A stretch of DNA of 16,724 nucleotides from an uncultured Muribaculaceae bacterium (GCA_904502025.1 CAJGDJ010000038.1:1-16724); one strand, 5' to 3'; positions 1-6,875 are shown, numbered from the stretch's first letter. Translations and numbers: made by a program. The notes: generated by a model from the letters alone, not told the origin.

Positions 1-533
1 ATATTAGTGACATTATCACCGATATTAAGTGTTGTAAATTTAGTACATCCACTAAATACCGGATAACTTGAACTACCCATTGAAGTGCAATTTGTCGCAT
101 TAAAGTTGACTGTAGTCAAGCTACTGCAACCAGAGAACGCAGAGCCACCAATCGATGTAACAGAATTAGGGATAGTTACCGATGTCAAGCCGGTGCAACC
201 CTCGAACGCAGACGAGCCAATCGAGGTTACAGAATTAGGGATAGTTACCGATGTCAAGTCATAGCAATAAAAGAACGCAGAGGAGCCAATCGAGGTTACG
301 GAATATGTTATGCCATCACATGTTGCCTCTGAAGGGATTGTAACAGAACCAGAGTATTTTTTGGAATAGATGCTACTATACGAACTCCCTTCATAAGTAA
401 CTTCAACAGTTTTGTTGGTCGAAGAGGTGATGTTGTAATAGATTCCATCATCCTCAAAGTCGTGGGCGAAGATAGGGATTGTGGTTAGGAACATGGCTAC
501 AAGTAGTAGCGGAATGCGTAAAATCTTTTTCAT
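1..533 (-). CDS. BspA-like leucine-rich-repeat surface protein (partial, N-terminal 177 residues)
   Basis: Reading leftward from the ATG at 533, the frame stays open to the window edge, so the C-terminus is missing. Residues 1-23 form a signal peptide (MKKILRIPLLLVAMFLTTIP... ending IFA), followed by an acidic start (HDFEDDGIYYNIT). From about residue 60 the protein consists of 23-residue LRR_5/BspA-type repeats with the pattern SVTIPNSVTSIGSSAFxGCxxLT. The family comprises exported or surface-anchored proteins of Bacteroidetes and other host-associated microbes; some members bind host proteins, but the ligand here is unknown. Any C-terminal sorting domain, for example of the type IX secretion system, would lie outside the window. 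The gene is preceded by an unusually long structured leader. An AGGAGG sequence at 555-560 lies 21 nt from the ATG, too far for a normal Shine-Dalgarno site. The family call is secure, the function is not. Confidence 0.9.
   Translation of the reverse strand, partial: MKKILRIPLLLVAMFLTTIPIFAHDFEDDGIYYNITSSTNKTVEVTYEGSSYSSIYSKKYSGSVTIPSEATCDGITYSVTSIGSSAFFYCYDLTSVTIPNSVTSIGSSAFEGCTGLTSVTIPNSVTSIGGSAFSGCSSLTTVNFNATNCTSMGSSSYPVFSGCTKFTTLNIGDNVTN
135..298 (-). repeat. 69-nt tandem repeats encoding 23-residue LRR units
   Basis: The 8-mer gaacgcag recurs at 135, 204 and 273, exactly 69 nt apart. A 30-nt stretch at 160-189 is repeated without change at 229-258. The third unit diverges after about 298. 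Each unit encodes one LRR, so copy number can change in frame. The nucleotide identity is higher than protein conservation would need, which points to recent duplication or homogenisation. Confidence 0.9.
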
Positions 534-637
534 AGAAATGAATGTTTTTGTGTGCCTCCTGTGTCCCCTAATTTGGCGATTAATAATGAGTCTATTAGGT
601 TATAAAACGCGAAAACGTGGGACATTGCTCAGTTTAC

Positions 638-798
638 TTTGTTCAAGGCATCGCCAAACGCCCACGCAGAAATAAACAGCCCACCCCACGCTATACCTAT
701 ATGTATAACACCCCGCCTATGGGGTGAGAATAGGCACGCATAGGCGTTTTATGACCGCTTAATCCTTCTGCGTTAAATTTTGGCGAATTTTGAACAAA
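638..798. repeat. Long interrupted inverted repeat, arms 638-671 and 766-798
   Basis: The arms match in three perfect blocks. These are 9 bp (638-646 with 790-798), 8 bp (651-658 with 779-786) and 8 bp (664-671 with 766-773), separated by internal loops of 4x3 and 5x5 nt. The enclosed loop is 94 nt (672-765). Keeping the blocks in register while the spacers differ is what selection on RNA pairing would leave, though diverged terminal repeats of a small element could look similar. Confidence 0.75.
709..726. other. GC-rich hairpin inside the leader
   Basis: A perfect 6-bp stem CACCCC/GGGGTG (709-714 with 721-726) closes a 6-nt loop, GCCTAT. That loop sequence (715-720) is itself complementary to ATAGGC at 730-735 and at 740-745. 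The hairpin therefore competes with at least two other local helices. It has no following T-run and is not an intrinsic terminator. Confidence 0.6.
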
Positions 799-832
799 GG
801 ATAAAGCTGAAAACGCTTTCACAAATATGTCT

Positions 833-866
833 CTTGTAGGGAGGGCAACACTATGCCACCCACAAG
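833..866. other. 5'-proximal hairpin of the leader
   Basis: CTTGT (833-837) pairs with ACAAG (862-866), GGG (839-841) with CCC (859-861), and GGC (844-846) with GCC (855-857), leaving a bulge and a small mismatch. In the predicted minus-strand transcript this would be the first structure formed, starting within a few nucleotides of the inferred 5' end. 5' hairpins of this kind often stabilise mRNA, but that role is inferred here. Confidence 0.5.
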
Positions 867-871
867 ATTGA

Positions 872-938
872 TGCAAAGATAGTGCAAGTTAAGTGCAAAT
901 GCAAGTATAAAACAAAGTTTTATTTCTTGCATTGCAAG
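872..938. promoter_or_regulatory. Cluster of phased TGCAA motifs over the BspA-like gene promoter (candidate operator)
   Basis: TGCAA begins at 872, 883 and 894, exactly 11 bp apart, again at 900, and at 933, which is 33 bp (three helical turns) after 900. Its complement TTGCA is at 927-931. CTTGCA-T-TGCAAG at 926-938 is a perfect palindrome. A second inverted repeat pairs TGCAAG (900-905) and ATAAAAC (907-913) with GTTTTAT (917-923) and CTTGCA (926-931). The first copies overlap the promoter boxes. Helical phasing suggests a protein-binding array, and the binding protein is unknown. Confidence 0.4.
874..905 (-). promoter_or_regulatory. Candidate Bacteroidetes promoter for the BspA-like gene
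   Basis: On the minus strand the -7 box TATCTTTG (881 down to 874) fits the Bacteroidetes consensus TAnnTTTG exactly. A -33 element CTTG (905 down to 902, consensus TTTG, one mismatch) lies 20 nt upstream, which is the usual spacing. Transcription would start near 868 and leave a leader of about 335 nt before the ATG at 533. Confidence 0.55.
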
Positions 939-1039
939 ACAAAGTCAATCTAAGACAAAGCCAACGATAGAGCATAAATTGAACGGAGTAAATAATGTGA
1001 GGGGAATCAGCTTTCTGAGTGCAATATTTTTTTTGAAAA

Positions 1040-1148
1040 TTTATCAACAATACAGCTATACTCGCTATTTTTGTCAAAAAAAAACGCTATATTTGTGAAT
1101 TGTTTGAGATTGTTGCACAACATATCGCAACTCCTCTATTTATCAACA
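1040..1148 (+). other. Two DnaA-box-like decamers upstream of dnaN
   Basis: TTTATCAACA occurs at 1040-1049 and again without change at 1139-1148, 99 bp apart in an AT-rich stretch. The core TTATCAACA differs from the E. coli-type DnaA box TTATCCACA at one position. A short palindrome, TGTTG-CA-CAACA, lies between them at 1111-1122. They could be DnaA sites controlling dnaN, but chance in AT-rich DNA is not excluded. Confidence 0.3.
1066..1095 (+). promoter_or_regulatory. Candidate dnaN operon promoter(s)
   Basis: Two boxes fit TAnnTTTG: TATTTTTG at 1066-1073 and TATATTTG at 1088-1095, each preceded by CGC in near-duplicate sequences 22 nt apart. Neither has a properly spaced TTTG at -33; the nearest to the second box is only 14 nt upstream. 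The 5' untranslated region would be about 80 nt or longer. Assignment rests on the -7 boxes and on position before the first gene of the operon. Confidence 0.4.
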
Positions 1149-1180
1149 CTTTGTAAATAATCTAAAAAATATAGCTATAT

Positions 1181-2308
1181 ATGAAATTCAATGTGCCGAG
1201 CAAAACGCTCTACAATTATGTCTCATCTGTGAGCAAAGTTATCAATTCTAAAAACGCATTAGCGATTCTTAACAACTTCTTATTCACTCTTGAGGGAAAT
1301 CAACTAACCATTACAGCTTCTGACCTTGAAAACACACTTACTGCTCGTGTTCCTGTTACTGAAGCTGAGGGAGAAGGGAAGTTTTGTATTGATGCACGTC
1401 GTTTAGTGGACTTATTAAAAGAGATGCCCGACCAAGGCATTACGTTTGAAATTGCATCAAATTTAGCTGTTGAAATCAGATACCCAAGTGGCAATTATAA
1501 CCTAATTGCTCTTAACGGCAATGAATATCCATCAAACAATGATGACGACGAGAATATAGGGAGACTTGAATTTTCATGTCCTACCAAACAAATAATCGAT
1601 GGTATTGACAACACTCTTTTTGCTGTTGGGAACGATGACCTACGTCCTCAAATGATGGGTATATTATGGGACATCAAGCCCGATGCTATCACATTTGTGG
1701 CTACCGATACTCGCAAACTTGTAAAATATCGCAATGCCCTATCGGCTCCCGGTGTTGAAGGTTCTTGCATTCTACCTATCAAGCCTGCGACTGTGTTGAA
1801 AAATGTTTTTGCCAAAGAAGAAAATGTCAACGTGACTATCGAACCTAAAAGTGCAACATTTGAAAGTTCTTCATTCACATTCAACTGCCGATTCATCAAA
1901 GGCAGTTTCCCCGATTACAATCGTGTAATCCCTATGAATAATCCTTATCGTCTAACTGTAGATCGTCAATCATTCTTAAATGCCGTACGTCGCGTTGGAG
2001 TTTTTGTTGACCCCGGTCATGGTTTGGTTAAGTTCAAACTCACTCCCAACGAAGTAATTCTTAAAGCTCAAGATAACAACTTCCAAACATCGGCATGGGA
2101 ATCAATTCCATGTGATTTTACCGGCGACGAAATGGTGATTGGATTCAGTGCACCTTATCTCATTGAAATCTTTGGCACATTACCAACTAATGACATTGTG
2201 ATTTCACTCTCAGATCCAAGTCGTCCTGGAGTATTCCTTCCATCGGAAAACAAAGAAAACAGTGAACTATTGATGTTGCTAATGCCTATGACTGTATCTG
2301 AATTTTAA
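1181..2308 (+). CDS. dnaN: DNA polymerase III subunit beta (sliding clamp)
   Basis: The product forms a ring-shaped homodimer that encircles DNA and tethers the replicative polymerase; it also recruits repair and lagging-strand enzymes through their clamp-binding motifs. The 375-residue length fits the bacterial family. The N-terminus (MKFNVPSKTLYNYVSSVSKV, then NALAILNNFLF and LTITASDLENTL) and the C-terminal LLMPM region are typical. Three clamp domains of roughly 120-125 residues fill the protein without gaps. The start has no upstream in-frame rival and gives the expected family N-terminus. This is the first gene of the plus-strand block, 11 nt before the exonuclease gene. dnaA is not next to it in this window, unlike the dnaA-dnaN order of many bacteria. 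Call near certain. Confidence 0.97.
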   Translation: MKFNVPSKTLYNYVSSVSKVINSKNALAILNNFLFTLEGNQLTITASDLENTLTARVPVTEAEGEGKFCIDARRLVDLLKEMPDQGITFEIASNLAVEIRYPSGNYNLIALNGNEYPSNNDDDENIGRLEFSCPTKQIIDGIDNTLFAVGNDDLRPQMMGILWDIKPDAITFVATDTRKLVKYRNALSAPGVEGSCILPIKPATVLKNVFAKEENVNVTIEPKSATFESSSFTFNCRFIKGSFPDYNRVIPMNNPYRLTVDRQSFLNAVRRVGVFVDPGHGLVKFKLTPNEVILKAQDNNFQTSAWESIPCDFTGDEMVIGFSAPYLIEIFGTLPTNDIVISLSDPSRPGVFLPSENKENSELLMLLMPMTVSEF

Positions 2309-2319
2309 TCATCACAGCG

Positions 2320-3087
2320 ATGGAATTAAATCTAAAAAAGCCTATAATATTTTTTGATCTTGAGACTACCGGTACAAACATCACAACCGACCGTATCGTA
2401 GAAATCTCAATGATTAAAATTATGCCCAATGGCGAAGAGAAAGAACGCACATTGCGTATAAATCCAGAGATGCCTATTCCTGCAGAAGCAACAGCGGTTC
2501 ATCATATCTCAAATGAAGATGTTGCAAATTGTCGCACATTCAAAGAAGTAGCAAAAGACCTTGCTCAAAGTTTTGTGGGTTGCGATATAGCCGGATTTAA
2601 TTCAAACAAATTTGATATTCCTATGCTTGACCAAGAATTTCAACGTGTAGGAGTTAAGTTTGATTTTACCAAGCCTCGATTTATTGATGTGCAAACAATC
2701 TTCCACAAGAAAGAGCAACGCACATTAGTAGCTGCATATAAATTTTATTGTGGCAAGGACCTTACCGATGCACACTCAGCCAATGCCGATACACGTGCCA
2801 CATACGAGGTTTTGAAAGCTCAACTCGACATGTATGATGATCTTCCCAACGATATGGAAGCACTATCGGAATATTCATCACAAAATCGCAATGTTGACCT
2901 TGCCGGTCGTGTTATTTATAACGAAAACCGTCAAGAAGTTATTAACTTCGGGAAATATAAAGGGCAATTAGTTGAAGATGTATTGAAAAAAGATATCGGA
3001 TATTATAGCTGGATTATGCAAGGAGATTTTCCACAAAACACCAAAGACGTTTTCACCAATATCAAACTTCGTTCAAAACAATGCTGA
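2320..3087 (+). CDS. DnaQ-family 3'-5' exonuclease with ExoX-like C-terminal domain
   Basis: This is a 255-residue DEDDh exonuclease related to the proofreading epsilon subunit of DNA polymerase III. The catalytic set is visible: D13 and E15 in FFDLETTG, D99 in GFNSNKFDIPML, and H152 and D157 in DAHSANADTRATYEVL. The exonuclease fold covers about residues 8-170. A small C-terminal domain (about 205-245, with FGKYKGQ and YYSWIMQGDFP) resembles the tail found in exodeoxyribonuclease X-like proteins. It ends by overlapping the first 7 nt of coaBC, so the two are probably translationally coupled. Position beside dnaN supports a role in replication or repair. Whether it is the true proofreading subunit or an accessory nuclease cannot be settled from sequence alone, so no gene symbol is given. 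Confidence 0.9.
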   Translation: MELNLKKPIIFFDLETTGTNITTDRIVEISMIKIMPNGEEKERTLRINPEMPIPAEATAVHHISNEDVANCRTFKEVAKDLAQSFVGCDIAGFNSNKFDIPMLDQEFQRVGVKFDFTKPRFIDVQTIFHKKEQRTLVAAYKFYCGKDLTDAHSANADTRATYEVLKAQLDMYDDLPNDMEALSEYSSQNRNVDLAGRVIYNENRQEVINFGKYKGQLVEDVLKKDIGYYSWIMQGDFPQNTKDVFTNIKLRSKQC

Positions 3088-4277
3088 AAGGCAAACATAT
3101 AATATTAGGTATTTCAGGAGGCATTGCAGCCTATAAATCAGTAACACTTTTGAGGTTACTGATTAAAGCCGGAGCCGAGGTGCAAGTTGTAATTACTCCA
3201 TCGGGTAAAGAGTTTATTACTCCTGTAACTCTATCGGCATTGAGTGGAAAACCTGTGGTTAATGAATTTTTCACTGCAAACACCGGCGAATGGCATAGTC
3301 ATGTTGATCTTGGATTATGGGCTGATGCTATGGTTATAGCTCCAGCAACAGCTTCATCTATTGCAAAAATGGCTAACGGAGTTGCCGACAATATGCTAAT
3401 CACAACATATCTCTCGGCTAAAGCACCTGTATTCATCGCTCCGGCAATGGATCTTGACATGATGGCTCACCCCTCAACCAAACGAAATATTGAACTACTT
3501 AAATCTTATGGGAATTATATTATTGAACCGGCCGAAGGGGAATTAGCAAGTCATCTTGTTGGCAAAGGAAGAATGGAAGAACCCGAAGAAATCGTTAAAT
3601 ATTTATCTCGTTTCTTTGCATCTCAACAAGAGTTAAAAGGGAAGCACGTTCTTGTTACAGCCGGACCAACATACGAAAAAATTGATCCGGTGAGATTTAT
3701 AGGGAATTATTCTTCGGGGAAAATGGGTTATGCCATCGCCGAGGAAGCTGCTCGCCGAGGAGCAAATGTAACATTAGTGAGTGGACCTGTTTCAATCTCA
3801 ACATCAATCCCAAACATTAATGTTATAAAAGTTGAATCGGCTCAAGAGATGCACGACCATTGTGTCAATATTTTCCCAAATTGTGATTATGGCATTATGT
3901 GTGCTGCTGTTGCTGACTATGCTCCGGTTGAATATTGTGACAAAAAAATCAAGCGAGAAAAAGATGAAATTCCTATGATTAAATTGGTCAAGAACCCCGA
4001 TATCGCAGCAAAATTAGGTTCAATCAAACAACCACATCAAACTCTCGTGGGATTTGCATTAGAAACCAACAACGAAGAATACAATGCACTTGATAAATTG
4101 CATCGCAAAAATTTAGATATGATTATTCTAAATTCTCTCCAAGATTCAGGAGCCGGCTTTGGCACTGACACAAACAAGATAACCACCTATTTTTCTAATG
4201 GAGCAAAAATTGAATATCCATTAAAAACTAAGGCAGAAGTGGCTAAAGATATTATCGACTCAATTATCAAGAAATGA
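3081..4277 (+). CDS. coaBC: Bifunctional phosphopantothenoylcysteine decarboxylase / phosphopantothenate-cysteine ligase
   Basis: The protein carries out two steps of coenzyme A synthesis: joining cysteine to 4'-phosphopantothenate, then decarboxylating the product to 4'-phosphopantetheine. The FMN-binding CoaC domain (about 1-180) shows GISGGIAAYKS, a probable catalytic His74 (SHVDLGLWAD), APATASSIAKMANGVADN and APAMDLDMM. The CoaB domain (about 186-398) shows VTAGPTYEKIDPVRFIGN, SSGKMG, AAVADYAPVEYCDKKIKR and LVKNPDI. Length (398) is normal. In the flap before GKGRM the residues are ASH, where E. coli has a conserved Cys in ACG; I believe some other lineages also lack it, but could not check. 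The gene overlaps the exonuclease gene by 7 nt and the next gene by 4 nt. Confidence 0.96.
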   Translation: MLKGKHIILGISGGIAAYKSVTLLRLLIKAGAEVQVVITPSGKEFITPVTLSALSGKPVVNEFFTANTGEWHSHVDLGLWADAMVIAPATASSIAKMANGVADNMLITTYLSAKAPVFIAPAMDLDMMAHPSTKRNIELLKSYGNYIIEPAEGELASHLVGKGRMEEPEEIVKYLSRFFASQQELKGKHVLVTAGPTYEKIDPVRFIGNYSSGKMGYAIAEEAARRGANVTLVSGPVSISTSIPNINVIKVESAQEMHDHCVNIFPNCDYGIMCAAVADYAPVEYCDKKIKREKDEIPMIKLVKNPDIAAKLGSIKQPHQTLVGFALETNNEEYNALDKLHRKNLDMIILNSLQDSGAGFGTDTNKITTYFSNGAKIEYPLKTKAEVAKDIIDSIIKK

Positions 4278-5194
4278 AAATATTCAAACTCATATCTTTA
4301 ACTATTATACTCCATCTCTTTGGATTTTCCTCATTCACTGCAAAAGGGCAAGAACTAAATTGCCAAGTAGAAGTTAATGCTGATCAAATCCAAGGAGCCA
4401 ACAAACAGGTATTCGAGACTCTAAAAGGTGCTATAACAGAATATATGAACACTAATAAATTCTCAAATGCACAGTTTGCCGTTAATGAAAAAATTGATTG
4501 TCGATTATTCTTTACTATAAAAGAATATAATGACAATACAATGATTGGCGACCTACAAATTCAATCATCTCGCCCAGTGTATAATAGCACTTATTCTACT
4601 ACATTAATAAATTTCAAAGACACAAAAATTGAGTTCTCATACCAAGAAAATGAGCCATTAATTTTCTCTGAAAACAACATGGAAAGTAATCTCACTGCCA
4701 TTCTCAATTTTTATGCCTACCTGATATTAGCCATTGACTTTGACTCATTTTCTCCCAATGGAGGGGACTTCTTTTACGAAAGAGCTCAAAATGTAGTTCA
4801 AATGGCACAATCGTCGGGAGAAAGTGGGTGGAAAGCCTTTGAAGACACTAAAAACCGTCCATCGGTTTTATCTGCTTATATTGAGCCTAACACATCAATT
4901 CTACGTAAGCTATTATATGAATATCACAGATTAGGACTTGATGAAATGGTGTTAAGTCCCGACAAAGGTCGAGCTAAAATCAGTTCTATACTTGAATATT
5001 TAAGAAAAATCTACGATATAGCCCCAATGTCGGTAGGATTATCAATGTTCAAAGATGCTAAACTTGATGAATTGGTAAATCTATACACCAAAGCATCACA
5101 AACAGAACGTGATAATGCATACGAGATATTGTCATCATTATACCCAACCGAAAACGACCGTCTAAATAAAATTAAGACAGGAAAAAACAAGTAA
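4274..5194 (+). CDS. DUF4835 / PorD-like exported protein
   Basis: A 306-residue protein with an N-terminal signal peptide (MKIFKLISLTIILHLFGFSS, likely cleaved near AKG-QELNC) and no later membrane segment, so probably periplasmic or outer-membrane associated. The start QELNCQVEVNADQIQGANKQ, a FxTLKxAITEYMNTNKF segment, and the place between coaBC and recN fit the DUF4835 family of Bacteroidetes. As I recall, members are annotated as type IX secretion protein PorD, but a direct role is not visible in the sequence. The gene overlaps coaBC by 4 nt and precedes recN by 7 nt, so it is almost certainly co-transcribed with both. Family call is good, function tentative. Confidence 0.8.
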   Translation: MKIFKLISLTIILHLFGFSSFTAKGQELNCQVEVNADQIQGANKQVFETLKGAITEYMNTNKFSNAQFAVNEKIDCRLFFTIKEYNDNTMIGDLQIQSSRPVYNSTYSTTLINFKDTKIEFSYQENEPLIFSENNMESNLTAILNFYAYLILAIDFDSFSPNGGDFFYERAQNVVQMAQSSGESGWKAFEDTKNRPSVLSAYIEPNTSILRKLLYEYHRLGLDEMVLSPDKGRAKISSILEYLRKIYDIAPMSVGLSMFKDAKLDELVNLYTKASQTERDNAYEILSSLYPTENDRLNKIKTGKNK

Positions 5195-5201
5195 TCTGCA
5201 A

Positions 5202-6866
5202 ATGATTGAATCTTTACATATCTCAAATTACGCACTAATAGATAAAATAGATATTGATTTTCACCCGGGATTAAATATTATTACCGGAGAGACCGGAGCC
5301 GGAAAATCAATTCTTCTTGGTGCATTGTCACTTATTCTTGGCGACAGGGCTGATACAAAAGTGATTCGAGATTCTAATCGCAAATCAATCATAGAAGCAA
5401 CATTTTCGATTAAAAACAATTCAACATTAGAGAGTTTTTGTGTAAATAATGATATTGAATGGGACAACGAACAATGTATATTACGCCGAGAGATTGCTCC
5501 AACCGGAAGATCGCGTGCATTCATTAACGACACACCTGTTTCGCTATCTCAGCTACAATCTGTGGCGATACAACTTGTAGATATACACTCACAGCATCAA
5601 AATAGACTTTTAACTTCGGCAGAATATCAATTGCAAATAATCGACAATCTTGCTCACAATGAAGAGCTTCTAAAAGAGTACACTACTCGATTTAACGCAT
5701 TTAGAAATATTGTAAAAAAGTTAAAGTCAACACGCGAACTTATTGCAAAAGCCACCTCTGACGAGGATTTTATGAGATTTCAGTTACAACAACTTGACGA
5801 GATGAATCTCATTGCAGGTGAGCAAGCCGAATTAGAAAAAGAGCGAGAAATTCTTTCAAATATAACCGAAATTAAACAGCACCTTGACTCAATTCTCTCA
5901 GCCCTTTCAACCGACAATATTAATGCTTTGTCATTACTCAAAAACGCAGCGGATAGTTGTCGTCAACTAAAAGATGTGTTAGATGAGGGTGAGTCAATAA
6001 CTGAACGTTTAGAATCGGCTCGCATTGACATTCAAGATATTGCAGATTCGTTATCAAACTATGACTTCAATTTAAGTGCAAATCCTCAAGATCTCGAACA
6101 AATCGAACATCGATTAAGCAACATATACAACTTGCAACATCGACACAATGTTGACAGTGTTGAAGCTTTAATTACCATTCGTGATGAGATAAAAGCTAAA
6201 TTAAATGCAATAGAAAATAGCGATGAAGTATTGAAACAACTTGAATCTGAGGCAAAACAAGCTCAAAAACATGCCCTTGAAATAGCTAAACAAATTTCAG
6301 TTGCACGAAAAACAGAAGGCGAAAAATTTGCATCAACACTCAAAGAAAGAGCTAACCCTCTTGGCATGAAAAATCTGCAATGTAAGGTTGAAATTTCAAA
6401 CAGAACATATCTTCAGCCTAATGGCATCGACAATGTCGAATTTTTATTTGCATTTAACAAAAACCAATCACTCATGCCAGTAGGAAACACAGCTTCAGGA
6501 GGCGAAATTTCACGTTTGATGTTATCAATCAAATCAATCATTGCCGACAGCATGCAACTCCCATCTATAATCTTTGATGAAGTTGACACCGGTGTATCGG
6601 GTGATGTTGCAAATCGCATGGGAGAAATGATGCAAAGCATCGCTAAAAACATTCAGGTAATTGCTATTACTCACCTTCCGCAAGTTGCAGCTAAAGGAGA
6701 CTGGCAATACAAAGTATATAAAGAAGATAATGAATCGTCAACCAACACTCACATTCGACAATTATCATTTGATGAACGTGTAAATGAAATTGCCATAATG
6801 TTGAGCGGATCTAATGTTGAAGAAACAGCAATCGCAAATGCACGCTCATTACTTAATCAAAAATAA
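5202..6866 (+). CDS. recN: DNA repair protein RecN
   Basis: RecN is a cytoplasmic SMC-like ATPase that acts at double-strand breaks to hold or align broken DNA for recombination. The ATP-binding head is split around a coiled coil, as in the family. The N-terminal half has Walker A GETGAGKS (residues 29-36) and the Q-loop region LVDIHSQHQNRLL (126-138). Helical coiled-coil arms run from about 155 to 375 with a break near 285-320. The C-terminal half has the ABC signature ASGGEISRL (431-439), Walker B SIIFDEVDTGVSG (455-467) and the switch His in THLPQVAAKGD (490-500). Length 554 is typical. No LexA-type operator was recognised upstream, and the gene seems to depend on the operon promoter. Confidence 0.97.
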   Translation: MIESLHISNYALIDKIDIDFHPGLNIITGETGAGKSILLGALSLILGDRADTKVIRDSNRKSIIEATFSIKNNSTLESFCVNNDIEWDNEQCILRREIAPTGRSRAFINDTPVSLSQLQSVAIQLVDIHSQHQNRLLTSAEYQLQIIDNLAHNEELLKEYTTRFNAFRNIVKKLKSTRELIAKATSDEDFMRFQLQQLDEMNLIAGEQAELEKEREILSNITEIKQHLDSILSALSTDNINALSLLKNAADSCRQLKDVLDEGESITERLESARIDIQDIADSLSNYDFNLSANPQDLEQIEHRLSNIYNLQHRHNVDSVEALITIRDEIKAKLNAIENSDEVLKQLESEAKQAQKHALEIAKQISVARKTEGEKFASTLKERANPLGMKNLQCKVEISNRTYLQPNGIDNVEFLFAFNKNQSLMPVGNTASGGEISRLMLSIKSIIADSMQLPSIIFDEVDTGVSGDVANRMGEMMQSIAKNIQVIAITHLPQVAAKGDWQYKVYKEDNESSTNTHIRQLSFDERVNEIAIMLSGSNVEETAIANARSLLNQK

Positions 6867-6875
6867 CGAATTAAT

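Larger units (their letters stand above)
534..868 (-). promoter_or_regulatory. Long structured 5' leader of the BspA-like gene (candidate cis-regulatory RNA)
   Basis: This 335-nt stretch lies between a likely start of transcription near 868 and the BspA-like ATG, and no convincing gene was found in it. On the minus strand it contains a 5' hairpin (833-866), a long interrupted inverted repeat (638-671 with 766-798), a GC-rich hairpin (709-726), and several alternative pairings. TCGCCAAA at 651-658 is complementary to TTTGGCGA at both 779-786 and 572-579. CACCCC at both 682-687 and 709-714 is complementary to GGGGTG at 721-726. ATAAAACGC at 602-610 is complementary to GCGTTTTAT at 744-752, and that pairing would cross the long repeat as a pseudoknot. 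Mutually exclusive helices are typical of regulatory leaders. I do not recognise it as a named RNA family, and a small mobile element or a separate small RNA remain alternatives. Confidence 0.5.

Noticed and set aside
135..298. CRISPR-like array
   Set aside because: The 69-nt period is a coding LRR repeat in frame with a signal peptide. There are no unique spacers and no cas genes.
555..560. AGGAGG (minus strand) as the Shine-Dalgarno site of the BspA-like gene
   Set aside because: It lies 21 nt from the ATG, beyond normal spacing, and Bacteroidota rarely rely on such sites. It may matter within the leader structure instead.
481..675. 64-residue plus-strand frame over the BspA-like gene start and leader
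   Set aside because: Overlaps the signal-peptide coding region on the other strand, has no family signature, and its extent ends inside the inverted repeat arm.
638..798. Invertible promoter (phase-variation switch) formed by the inverted repeat
   Set aside because: The arms are imperfect (three blocks with mismatched spacers of unequal length), whereas sites for invertases are normally near-identical. No promoter box was found inside the loop, and no recombinase gene is in the window.
889..1077. 62-residue minus-strand frame between the BspA-like promoter and dnaN
   Set aside because: No domain or promoter, coding would run across the TGCAA motif cluster, and length is expected by chance.
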